A stretch of DNA of 64,000 nt from JAGWBG01 sp034421095 (GTDB lineage Bacteria > Chloroflexota > Dehalococcoidia > Lucifugimonadales > JAGWBF01). The stretch is from assembly GCA_034421095.1 (NCBI GenBank), contig DAOUKR010000025.1, forward strand, positions 248,001-312,000, in the 5' to 3' direction. The position numbers were made by a program, and so were the translations under genes. Below, one piece after another: positions 16,378-24,275 of the stretch (positions are counted from its first letter, which is position 1; each line of letters opens with the position of its first letter). The notes beneath the pieces are model-generated. The model searched no databases and had not been told where the DNA came from. It saw only the letters and a list, made by a program, of their open reading frames with translations.

Positions 16378-17415
16378 CTAATAGTGGAGGAGCTTGAACA
16401 GACCTTTGTGTACCAGGGCGCGCCTGCGATGCCACGAGTTCTGAAGGTAGCCGTTCCACCGGTCCGCGTAACTGCCCAGGACCGGAGACGCAACGAGACG
16501 CTCCGTAGCCTTTAGCTGGACGATGTGAAGACGATGGTAGAAGGGACTGGCCAGGTTCCTGATGCGGGTGCCAGGGAGGTCATAGAGGGACCAGTGACCC
16601 CACTCGTACCGGTGCAGTCGGCGGACCAGGGTATCCACCCCGCGACGGAACAAGGTAGATGCCTGCGGGTCACCCGTGGCGAGCATATAGTCATAGATGC
16701 CCCACAAGGCCCAGATGAATCCGTTGAGTATATGGGTGGGGGGGTGCACGATGTACTCCTCAAACCATATACCGCCGTCGGGCCACTCCCAGGTGACGCC
16801 CCCTTCGTCTAAGGGGTGCAGGAACGTCACAAACGCCTTTTGGGCAGCGTCCAGGTATTTCCCGTCGGAGGTTTCCCGGTGCGCCCGCACCAGCAGGGAG
16901 ATGCCCTGTCCCTGGGCCAGCCCGGAGTACCAGGGTGCCACAAGTACGTCCCTGTACTCGAAGTCGAAATTATGGTTCCATACGCGTACTCCCAGAGAAT
17001 TCGGCTCCAGGTGGCCGGTCAACCAGTCGGCCGACCTGAGGAACTTCCGATATGCCTCATCGGAGCCGGTCCGGGAATAGAGGCTGTGATTGCCAAGGCC
17101 GTACTGGGCAATGGCAATCGGGTTGTACTGCCTCCCGATGCTACCCCGATAGTCCAGAAGGGGGACACCCCGGTCGTCGAATGGGCCAGGATAGGCGGCC
17201 TTCTCACCAAACGACATGTAGTATTGTCCCAAACGGTCTAAGGGCGCCTCCGGGTCCATCTCAGGCGTGCCATGCCAGAAGGTGAGGTGACTGTTGCCGC
17301 CCAGGACGTAGGCGGCGAACACCCGTCGGTAGTAGGCACACCGGGAACGCAGTCCCCTGGGAGCCGCGCTTCCGGACCTTTCGACGGGCGCATCTTTAGA
17401 TTCAAGGGCGGACAC
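16378..17415 (-). CDS. D-glucuronyl C5-epimerase-type protein (C5-epim_C)
   Basis: About 345 residues matching the C-terminal catalytic domain of heparan/heparosan D-glucuronyl C5-epimerase: QYGLGNHSLYSR, then WYSGLAQGQGISLLVRAH, EEYIVHPPTHILNGF, WALWGIYDYM, and near the end SLYDLPG with FYHRLHIVQLKA. These carry the Gln-Gly, Asn-Gly-Phe and paired Tyr/His features of the epimerase groove. The enzyme inverts C5 of a uronic acid already in a polymer or oligomer. No signal peptide is visible. I take the GTG at 17415 (GGAG 6 nt before; 14 bp overlap with wecC) instead of upstream starts that would overlap wecC by 150 bp. It directly follows wecC, so the uronate may be ManNAcA instead of GlcA (inference). 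Confidence 0.82.
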   Translation of the reverse strand: MSALESKDAPVERSGSAAPRGLRSRCAYYRRVFAAYVLGGNSHLTFWHGTPEMDPEAPLDRLGQYYMSFGEKAAYPGPFDDRGVPLLDYRGSIGRQYNPIAIAQYGLGNHSLYSRTGSDEAYRKFLRSADWLTGHLEPNSLGVRVWNHNFDFEYRDVLVAPWYSGLAQGQGISLLVRAHRETSDGKYLDAAQKAFVTFLHPLDEGGVTWEWPDGGIWFEEYIVHPPTHILNGFIWALWGIYDYMLATGDPQASTLFRRGVDTLVRRLHRYEWGHWSLYDLPGTRIRNLASPFYHRLHIVQLKATERLVASPVLGSYADRWNGYLQNSWHRRRALVHKGLFKLLHY

Positions 17416-18679
17416 GGCCCACTCCAAGCACGTCAACGTGAAATCCGGCGTTCCGCCACCTGCCGGCATCCAGGCAATGGCGGGTGTCCAGTATATTCCG
17501 GGAGCGCATGAGTGCTCCCAGGCGATAAGGGTCCAGGGACTGGAACTCACGGTGGTCGGTCAGCAATATTGCAACGTCGGCGTGATGAAATGCCTCTTTC
17601 AGGTTGGCTTGAGGTCGCACAAACCGCCTCACGTGGGGGTCATGGACAGACACTGCCACCCCGGAACTCTCCAGACCGTGAATAACCTCAAGGGCCGGGC
17701 TTCCCCTGGTATCGTCCACGTCGGCCTTGTAGGCCACGCCCAGCAAGGCGGCCTTGGGCTGAGGAGTGTGGCCCAGAAGGTCCAACACCGCCTTCACCAC
17801 AAGTCCGGGTTGTGCGTCGTTAATCTCCCGGCCGGTTCGGATGAGCCGGGCCGTCTCCGGCGCTGAGTCCACCAGGAACCAGGGGTCGACGGGAATGCAA
17901 TGCCCGCCGACTCCGGGCCCCGGCCTGTGCAAATTCACTCGGGGATGCCTGTTAGCCATGTCAATCACCTGCCAGACGTCCACGCCAACTAGGGATGCGA
18001 TGCGGGCCAGCTCGTTGGCAAGGGAGATATTCACATCGCGGAAGGTGTTCTCCGACAGCTTGACCATTTCGGCAGTGGTGGCGTCCGTGCCGTATATGGA
18101 ACCAGATACAAAGCTGGCGTATAGCTCTACCGCCTTGTCGGTGGAAGTAGCATCAATGCCGCCAATGGTACGGTCATTTTCCACAATCTCCCGCAGGATG
18201 GTCCCCGGTAGGACCCGCTCCGGGCAGTAGGCCAGGGAGAAATCGTCTCCGGCCCTCAGCCCGCACTTTTCCAGAAGGGGTGCAAGGGTCCCGACGGTGG
18301 TGCCGGGGGGCACAGTGGACTCTATGACCACCAGGTTGCCGGGGCGGAGGTGACGGCTTATGGCATTGCAAGCAGCGCGCACGTCAGCCAGGTCCGGCCT
18401 GTGGTCCGAGGTCAGGGGGGTTGGCACGGCAACTATGTAGGCGTCGGCCGGCTGCACCTGGGACTGGGCCGTCAGATTACCGGACGCGACGGCCTCCCGA
18501 AGCAGCACACCCATACCCGGCTCCCGGATGTGGGTATCGCCGCCGTTGATGGCATCCACCACGGAGGGGTCGGTGTCCACGCCCACCACCCGAAGCCCGT
18601 GGGTGGCAAACATGGCGGCGGTGGGAAGTCCTATGTACCCCAGTCCGACCACACATACTTGAAAAGATACTTCAGTCAC
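17402..18679 (-). CDS. wecC: UDP-N-acetyl-D-mannosaminuronate-type nucleotide-sugar dehydrogenase (WecC-like)
   Basis: A 425-residue member of the UDP-glucose/GDP-mannose dehydrogenase family. The Rossmann motif VVGLGYIGLP (10-19), the catalytic-loop STVPPGTT (121-128), EMVKLSEN with Lys207, and PGPGVGGHCIPVDP with nucleophile Cys261 are all present. The GPGVGGHCIPVDPWFL variant is that of WecC/WbpA-type enzymes acting on N-acetylated sugars. It oxidises UDP-ManNAc to UDP-ManNAcA with 2 NAD+. It starts at a GTG whose codons overlap the end of wecB by 8 bp, so translation is coupled. The neighbour order wecB-wecC supports the substrate. UDP-GlcNAc or UDP-Glc dehydrogenase activity is the main alternative. 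Confidence 0.88.
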   Translation of the reverse strand: MTEVSFQVCVVGLGYIGLPTAAMFATHGLRVVGVDTDPSVVDAINGGDTHIREPGMGVLLREAVASGNLTAQSQVQPADAYIVAVPTPLTSDHRPDLADVRAACNAISRHLRPGNLVVIESTVPPGTTVGTLAPLLEKCGLRAGDDFSLAYCPERVLPGTILREIVENDRTIGGIDATSTDKAVELYASFVSGSIYGTDATTAEMVKLSENTFRDVNISLANELARIASLVGVDVWQVIDMANRHPRVNLHRPGPGVGGHCIPVDPWFLVDSAPETARLIRTGREINDAQPGLVVKAVLDLLGHTPQPKAALLGVAYKADVDDTRGSPALEVIHGLESSGVAVSVHDPHVRRFVRPQANLKEAFHHADVAILLTDHREFQSLDPYRLGALMRSRNILDTRHCLDAGRWRNAGFHVDVLGVGRVRP

Positions 18680-19850
18680 GGCTACCCAACCACCTCTCCA
18701 GTATATCGGCTATGCGTCTCGATGCCTGGCCATCGCCATAAGGGTTCCTGACCGCGGACATGCGACCGTAGACATCCCCATCGTCCAGCAGGCGTTGGGT
18801 GGCCGCCAGAATGGAGTCCGTGTCCACACCCACCAACTCGGCGGCTCCGGCCTCGACACCCTCCGGGCGCTCCGTGACTTTGCGCATCACCAGTACGGGC
18901 TTCCCCAGGGACGGAGCTTCTTCCTGAATCCCCCCTGAATCGGTGAGTACCAGGTATGATCGTTTCATCAACCATACGAAGGGCGCATATCCCAAGGGAT
19001 CCAACAAGTGCACCCTCTGAAAGCCTCCCAGAATCCTGCGGACGGTGCCGCGGACATTGGGGTTCAGGTGCACGGGGTACACGACCTCGACGTCGGGGTT
19101 CCGCATGGCAATCTCCCCAAGGGCCATGCAGATGTTTTCCAGGTCCTCCCCAAAGCTCTCGCGCCGGTGCCCCGTGACGAGTACCAACCGCCGGGGCGAC
19201 TCACCATCCCTCAGACGACACAGCAAGGATTCCGGGATGCCTTCCAGCATTCCATCAGCTTCATCCATACCGGTGAGGCGTTCCGCCACGTCGAGGAGGG
19301 CATCAATAGCCGTGTTGCCAGTTACGAAAATCCTGCCGGGGTCTATGCCTTGGGCCAGGAGGTTACGCTTTGCCCCATCGGTAGGCGCAAAAAGCAGGTC
19401 GGCCACCAAGTCGGCGAACACCCGGTTAATCTCCTCGGGGAAGGGATTGTACTTGTCGCCGGTGCGAAGGCCCGCCTCCACATGCCCAATCGGTATCCTC
19501 AGGTAGTAGGCCGCAAGGGCGCCGGTCATAACCGTGGTGGTATCCCCTTGCACCAACACAACGTCGGGACGCTCACGCTCCATCACTTCCCCCAGCCGGG
19601 GGAGGGACCGGGCAGTGACATCGAACACGCTCTGGTTGTCACCCATGATATCCAGGTCATAGTCGGGGCGTATCCGAAACAACGTGAGGACCTGGTCCAG
19701 CATCCGCCGGTGCTGACCCGTAACGCAGACTACCGGGGTGAATCCAGGGCGCAGGGATAACTCCCGGATAAGGGGAGCGAGCTTTATCGCCTCCGGGCGG
19801 GTGCCGAAGACTAGGAGTACCTTCCGGCTGCCTCTCATGGCTCTCAACAC
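18672..19850 (-). CDS. wecB: UDP-N-acetylglucosamine 2-epimerase, non-hydrolysing
   Basis: A 392-residue epimerase with the family signatures VFGTRPEAIKLAPLI near the N-terminus, VQGDTTTVMTGALAAYY, GHVEAGLRTGDKYNPFPEE, and DSGGIQEEAPSLGKPVLVMR near the C-terminus. It interconverts UDP-GlcNAc and UDP-ManNAc in the cytoplasm, feeding the adjacent dehydrogenase. The GTG at 19850 overlaps the stop of the upstream fusion gene; an ATG at 19838 is an alternative start. Tight overlaps on both sides place it firmly in the polysaccharide operon. Confidence 0.95.
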   Translation of the reverse strand: MLRAMRGSRKVLLVFGTRPEAIKLAPLIRELSLRPGFTPVVCVTGQHRRMLDQVLTLFRIRPDYDLDIMGDNQSVFDVTARSLPRLGEVMERERPDVVLVQGDTTTVMTGALAAYYLRIPIGHVEAGLRTGDKYNPFPEEINRVFADLVADLLFAPTDGAKRNLLAQGIDPGRIFVTGNTAIDALLDVAERLTGMDEADGMLEGIPESLLCRLRDGESPRRLVLVTGHRRESFGEDLENICMALGEIAMRNPDVEVVYPVHLNPNVRGTVRRILGGFQRVHLLDPLGYAPFVWLMKRSYLVLTDSGGIQEEAPSLGKPVLVMRKVTERPEGVEAGAAELVGVDTDSILAATQRLLDDGDVYGRMSAVRNPYGDGQASRRIADILERWLGSRD

Positions 19851-22060
19851 CCTGCGTCCTGAAGGAGGCCGGACGGGTCAACTTGCACGGCGGATGCCTC
19901 GCTCAGAGAACGGACAATAGAGAGGGTAGCCATGCTGCTCAACAGGACTTCTTCCAGAGGCACGAGCGGCCCGCCGCCCCGGAGGATGGAGTCAACCAGG
20001 GCGCGGAACTGGGCATTGTGTCCTTTGTCTACGCCACGACGCACAAGGCCGCCGGACTTCCGAGAGGATTTCCGGTTGCCCCGATACAGGTCAAGGGTGC
20101 GAAAGTTGTGCAGGGTCGCGCTCTTGCCGTCTCCCATGACCTCAAGCATCTCCTTGGGCATACTGTCTGCGCCCAGGGCAGAGTAGAGGATGCTACCCCG
20201 GGACCCATCGGCAAAGTCCAGGGCCACCAGGACATTGTCATCGGACAGCACGTGACGGCCGTTGGCGGGCAAGCGGGAGGCGAACACCGACCGGGGCGGA
20301 GCGCCAACCAGGAAATGGAGCAGGTCAACAAAGTGGCATACCTCGCCCAGGATGCGCCCGCCCCCTTCCACCGGGTCGTGCACCCAGTGGTCCGCAGGTA
20401 CGGCACCGGCGTTGACGCGGTAGTGGGCCAGCAGGGGAGTGCTTCGGTTGACGAAGTGGTCCCTGGCCCGGATAGCCAGGGGAGCGAACCGACGGTTGTA
20501 CCCAACCATCAGGGTTCCCGGTGAGCCGGATGCAGCCCCGGCTACGGACTGAAGCTCGTCCAGGTCAAGGGAGAGGGGCTTTTCCACGTAGACGTGCTTC
20601 CCAGCCTGGAGCGCCTCGACAGCGATGGGGGCATGAAGGTTGTGGCGAGTAGCTATGATAACCAGGTCTATCTCCCTGTCCTCCAGCAACTCCCGGTAGT
20701 CGGTGGTGGCATAGTCACAGCCGTACCTCCCGGCCAGGTCCTGGGCAGTCCTCCCGGTGGCCGTGGCAACTGCTCTGACTTGTGCCCGATCCAGCACCTT
20801 CAAAGCGGGCAGGATTGTCCCTCTGGCAAACATCCCGCCGCCTATGAGGCCCACCCTCACCACCTCAGAGTCTTTCCCACGCAGGCCAACGGGAGCGCCT
20901 AGCTCCAGACGCCGCTCCACAGGGCGGGCGGACGTTGGGTACTCCAGCAGCACTCCAAGGAAGGACTCATGGGCAGGGTTCTCAAGGATGAGCTTGTAGG
21001 CATCAAGGGCCTGGCCGATGGGAAAGGTGTGAGTGGTTATCTCGTCCACGTTCAGGCGACCCAGGGCAACCAGACGCAGGAACTCCTCCATGTTCCTCTG
21101 CTCGGTCCACCGGGCGTAGGCTATGGGGTAGTCAATACCCCACTCCTCGTAGACGGGGTCATAACGCCCCGGCCCGTACGACCTGGACACCCGTATGTCC
21201 AACTCCCGGTCATAGTAGAGGCGACGGGGAACGTCCATTCCCACGTCGCCCACCAGGGAGACCCGCCCACGCTCTCTGAGGATGCGCCCGGCCAGCTCCA
21301 CAGGCTCACTGGTGTCTGTAGACGCCGTGATAATCACGGCGTCCACGCCCACGCCGCCGGAGAAAGCGAGGGCCATCGCGTCCACGTCGTCGCGACCGAT
21401 GACTCCGTGCCCTTCCATCCCCCACCTTCGGGCGTCCTCCACCCGGCCGGAGTCTACGTCCAGGCCAAGAACGGGGAACCCGTAGGCACGGAGAATCTGG
21501 ACCGTGAGTTGCCCCACAAGGCCCAGTCCGATAACCGCCACCTTCTCTCCGGGAGTGAGGTCGGCGCGGCGGACTCCCTGGAGGGCTATAGCGCCCAGGG
21601 TGGCAAAAGCACCCTGGCGCGGTGACACACCCTCCGGCAATCCCACCACCAGGTTTTTGGGCACGAAGACCACCTCCGAGTGGGAGGCGTAGCCCGCTCC
21701 TGCACATGCGACCAGGTCTCCAACGGCCACATCGGGCACCTCCGCTCCCACTTCCAGAACTTCCCCCGCCGAGCTATATCCAAGGGGGAGGTATGTGTTG
21801 AGACGTTCCATGGCGCTACGGTAGGCAGTTACAAGCCCGTCTGTGCGGACCTTGTTCACCACCTGCCGCACCAGGTCCGGCCGGGAGCGTGCCATGCCAA
21901 TCAGGCCCTGTTGGGCGAAAGCCATCGCCGCCCGCTCGGTCCCTGTGCTCACCAGGGAGTAATGGTTCCGCACCACCACGCCGCCGGGCTGGAGAGCCGG
22001 GGCCGGGACCTCTTCTATCTTCAGCTCTCCCGTCCTGAGATTTTGTAGCAACTGTCTCAT
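19844..22060 (-). CDS. Bi-domain oxidoreductase: zinc-type alcohol dehydrogenase fused to Gfo/Idh/MocA
   Basis: A 738-residue fusion. Residues 1 to about 375 are an MDR dehydrogenase: an N-terminal GroES-like part with NHYSLVSTGTERAAM, then the nucleotide loop VIGLGLVGQLTVQ. Residues about 398-738 are a Gfo/Idh/MocA oxidoreductase with VGLIGGGMFARG, the EKP motif in HVYVEKPLSLD, and a C-terminal alpha/beta domain (GGGRILGEVCHFVDLLHFL). The MDR half lacks the usual structural four-Cys lobe and the catalytic Cys-His pattern is not obvious. Such fusions occur in exopolysaccharide clusters, often with heparinase-like genes, and probably modify a nucleotide or lipid-linked sugar by paired oxidation and reduction. 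The exact reaction is unknown. Confidence 0.88.
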   Translation of the reverse strand: MRQLLQNLRTGELKIEEVPAPALQPGGVVVRNHYSLVSTGTERAAMAFAQQGLIGMARSRPDLVRQVVNKVRTDGLVTAYRSAMERLNTYLPLGYSSAGEVLEVGAEVPDVAVGDLVACAGAGYASHSEVVFVPKNLVVGLPEGVSPRQGAFATLGAIALQGVRRADLTPGEKVAVIGLGLVGQLTVQILRAYGFPVLGLDVDSGRVEDARRWGMEGHGVIGRDDVDAMALAFSGGVGVDAVIITASTDTSEPVELAGRILRERGRVSLVGDVGMDVPRRLYYDRELDIRVSRSYGPGRYDPVYEEWGIDYPIAYARWTEQRNMEEFLRLVALGRLNVDEITTHTFPIGQALDAYKLILENPAHESFLGVLLEYPTSARPVERRLELGAPVGLRGKDSEVVRVGLIGGGMFARGTILPALKVLDRAQVRAVATATGRTAQDLAGRYGCDYATTDYRELLEDREIDLVIIATRHNLHAPIAVEALQAGKHVYVEKPLSLDLDELQSVAGAASGSPGTLMVGYNRRFAPLAIRARDHFVNRSTPLLAHYRVNAGAVPADHWVHDPVEGGGRILGEVCHFVDLLHFLVGAPPRSVFASRLPANGRHVLSDDNVLVALDFADGSRGSILYSALGADSMPKEMLEVMGDGKSATLHNFRTLDLYRGNRKSSRKSGGLVRRGVDKGHNAQFRALVDSILRGGGPLVPLEEVLLSSMATLSIVRSLSEASAVQVDPSGLLQDAGC

Positions 22061-22091
22061 CGCACTGCCTTACAGCCCGTCTCATAATGTC

Positions 22092-22128
22092 CCCTCTTCC
22101 CCAGTGGGAAAGGGTTAGGGTGAAGGGG
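22092..22128 (-). repeat. REP-like palindromic repeat, copy A
   Basis: Read on the minus strand this is CCCCTTCACCCTAACCC followed by TTTCCCACTGGGGAAGAGGG. It shares the layout of the other copies: a CCCTCAcCCTAA leader, then a CTCCC/GGGAG hairpin. It faces copy B in the 198 bp gap between the fusion gene and asnB. Confidence 0.7.
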
Positions 22129-22186
22129 AACACCATGAATCGCAACCTTTCTCCTCATATACGACGATACCAGTATTTGACCATAT

Positions 22187-22223
22187 CACCCTCACCTCAA
22201 TCCTCTCCCATCAAGGGAGAGGC
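22187..22223 (+). repeat. REP-like palindromic repeat, copy B
   Basis: CACCCTCACCTCAATCC then CTCTCCCATCAAGGGAGAGG: a perfect 7-bp stem (CTCTCCC/GGGAGAG) with a 4-nt ATCA-type loop. About 25 bp downstream comes TTTGGAAGCAC, which matches the TTTGAAACACC tail of copy C. Copies A and B are arranged head to head. Confidence 0.75.
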
Positions 22224-22258
22224 GGAAATAACCACCGGCTTTGGAAGCACTCTTTCGC

Positions 22259-24208
22259 CTAGCCGGAATGGGAGGACCCTCCCACAGGCTCCACGTCCAC
22301 AAAGATACGGCACCACAACTCCATGCACATAAGAGCGAAGATGGTGTAGGCGGCGTCTATCCTCCCCTCCCGGTCCTGGCGCACCAGGGCCTGCACCGCC
22401 CTCGGCTCGAAAAGGCCGCGCCGGCGCAGGGAGTCGGCGGAAAGGACATCGTCAACCATATCCTTCAACTCGTGCCGCAGCCACCGGCGCACCGGCGCTC
22501 CGAACCCGCTCTTTGGCCTGTAGATAACGTCACGGGGAAGGTAGGGTTCCATAGCCTTCTTGAAGATGTACTTACCCACCCGGCCCCGCTGTTTCAGGCC
22601 TGGTGGAATCCTGACGGCGTAGTCAATCAGCTCCAGGTCCAGCAAGGGCACACGCACCTCCACGCCTGCCGCCATGCCCATCTTGTCCGTATAGTTCAGA
22701 TTGTGGTCGGCCAGGAAGTGCTTACACTCCAGATAGAGCATCCTGTTCAGGGGATCGATCTCACCGGGGATGCGCTCAAGGCTTGCCCGCAATGGCTCTG
22801 CCGTATCCACGTCACGGACGTGGTCGCTGAAGTCCGACGTGTACAGGTTTCGTCGGACCTGGTCGCTTGTCCAGTAGAAATAGGACATCAGGCGGTCATC
22901 GGGTGACATACCCGCATATGCAAATGCCCTGCGGACACGGCGGGGCAAGGGGCGTCCCAGCCGACCGCTATTGGACAGACCAGCCATTCCCTGACGGACG
23001 GTCCGGGGAATCCACCCCCACATCCTCTCCATCTTGAGTGCCCAGTGGCGACGGTATCCCGAGAACATGTCATCGCCTCCCGCTCCCGAGAGGAGCACTT
23101 TGTAGCCATCTTCCCTGGCCTGCTCGGCAATGAGGAGCGCATTGATGGGAGCGGGGTCGGCCTGGGGCTCATCGAGATGATACAGCATCCGCTCCAGGTG
23201 CCGAATAATATCGGCCTTCACCACAATGGGGCACAGGTCCACCCCCAAGTGCTCAGCCACCCGCCGGGCATAGGGAAGGTCCGCGGGGCTGCCTTCTACG
23301 CCACGGCGCATCTTCGACGGGTCAACACCTTGGGAAAAGCCGATGCTGTAGCACCTGGCAACAGAGTCGGGATAGGCTCGGCGCATCATGGCTACCACGG
23401 CGCTGGAGTCCAGGCCGCCGGACAGGAAGGCACCGACTGGAACATCGCTGACCATCTGGCGCTCCACCGCCTCTAGGAGGCGCTGGCGAAGACCGTCAGC
23501 TATTTCATCCTCCCCACCGGAGATACGCTCGCCGCCGTAGGGGAGGTCGTAGTACCTCCACTGACGGGCCAGCCGCCCGTCCCTGACCTCCATAGCACAC
23601 CCGGGCGGGAGCTTGCTGACCCCCTTCAGCACGGTGCGGGGAGCAGGAGTCCACAAGTAGGCCAGGAGATGGTGAATGGCAACCGGGTCCAACTCCCTCG
23701 AAACCTCAGTGCAGAGAAGCAGCGCCTTTAGCTCCGATGCGAACAGGAAACCCGACGCCGTCTGGGCATAGTAGAGGGGCTTGACACCCAACCCGTCCCT
23801 GGCAAGAAGCAGCTTCCCCTCCCGGCCATCCCACAAAGCAAAAGAGAAGATACCGTTCAGGCGGGAGAGCATCCCGGCCCCTTCTTCCTCGTAGAGGTGG
23901 ACCAAGACCTCCGTATCGGTCCGGCTGCGAAACACATGGCCCTTATCCACCATCTCCCGCCGTAGCTCCTGATAGTTGTATATCTCGCCGTTGTAGATGA
24001 GCTGCAACGTGCCGTTCTCGTTGGTCATGGGCTGCCGCCCCTCGGGAGACAGGTCTATGATGGAAAGCCTCCGGTGGGCCAGGCCGACACCGGCTGACCC
24101 GTCTACCCACTGGCCCCTGTCGTCGGGGCCGCGGTGGGCGACGGAGCAGGACATCTTGGGCAGCAGCCCCGCATCAAATGATCCGGAGTATCCGACGATG
24201 CCACACAT
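22259..24208 (-). CDS. asnB: Asparagine synthase (glutamine-hydrolysing) family amidotransferase
   Basis: A 649-residue AsnB-family protein. The N-terminal class II glutaminase domain begins with the nucleophile Cys2 (MCGIVGYSG) and has HRGPDDRG, HRRLSIIDLS and YNGEIYNY; the C-terminal synthetase domain has the pyrophosphatase loop VGAFLSGGLDSSAVV near residue 265 and VLLSGAGGDDMFSGYRRH. It uses Gln and ATP to amidate a carboxylate. In O-antigen clusters paralogues of this family amidate uronic acids (WbpS in Pseudomonas is the known example). Its place between glycosyltransferases and a wecBC/C5-epimerase set makes a uronic acid a more likely target than aspartate, though housekeeping asparagine synthesis is possible. 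Confidence 0.9.
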   Translation of the reverse strand: MCGIVGYSGSFDAGLLPKMSCSVAHRGPDDRGQWVDGSAGVGLAHRRLSIIDLSPEGRQPMTNENGTLQLIYNGEIYNYQELRREMVDKGHVFRSRTDTEVLVHLYEEEGAGMLSRLNGIFSFALWDGREGKLLLARDGLGVKPLYYAQTASGFLFASELKALLLCTEVSRELDPVAIHHLLAYLWTPAPRTVLKGVSKLPPGCAMEVRDGRLARQWRYYDLPYGGERISGGEDEIADGLRQRLLEAVERQMVSDVPVGAFLSGGLDSSAVVAMMRRAYPDSVARCYSIGFSQGVDPSKMRRGVEGSPADLPYARRVAEHLGVDLCPIVVKADIIRHLERMLYHLDEPQADPAPINALLIAEQAREDGYKVLLSGAGGDDMFSGYRRHWALKMERMWGWIPRTVRQGMAGLSNSGRLGRPLPRRVRRAFAYAGMSPDDRLMSYFYWTSDQVRRNLYTSDFSDHVRDVDTAEPLRASLERIPGEIDPLNRMLYLECKHFLADHNLNYTDKMGMAAGVEVRVPLLDLELIDYAVRIPPGLKQRGRVGKYIFKKAMEPYLPRDVIYRPKSGFGAPVRRWLRHELKDMVDDVLSADSLRRRGLFEPRAVQALVRQDREGRIDAAYTIFALMCMELWCRIFVDVEPVGGSSHSG

Positions 24209-24224
24209 CAGCTATTCGCCACTA

Positions 24225-24275
24225 CCCCCTCATCCTAACCTTCTCCCACCAGGGGAGAAGGCATTTTTGAAACAC
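24225..24275 (+). repeat. REP-like palindromic repeat, copy C, overlapping a gene end
   Basis: CCCCCTCATCCTAACC, then CTTCTCCCACCAGGGGAGAAG hairpin (split: CTTCTCCC / GGGGAGAAG), then GCATTTTTGAAACACC. This is the best-preserved copy. It spans the stop codon at 24230-24232 and the last 14 or so codons of the glycosyltransferase gene. Confidence 0.75.

Noticed and set aside
14991..16397. A 468-codon open frame antisense to the last glycosyltransferase
   Set aside because: No recognisable domain; the minus-strand glycosyltransferase has a full GT4 pattern.
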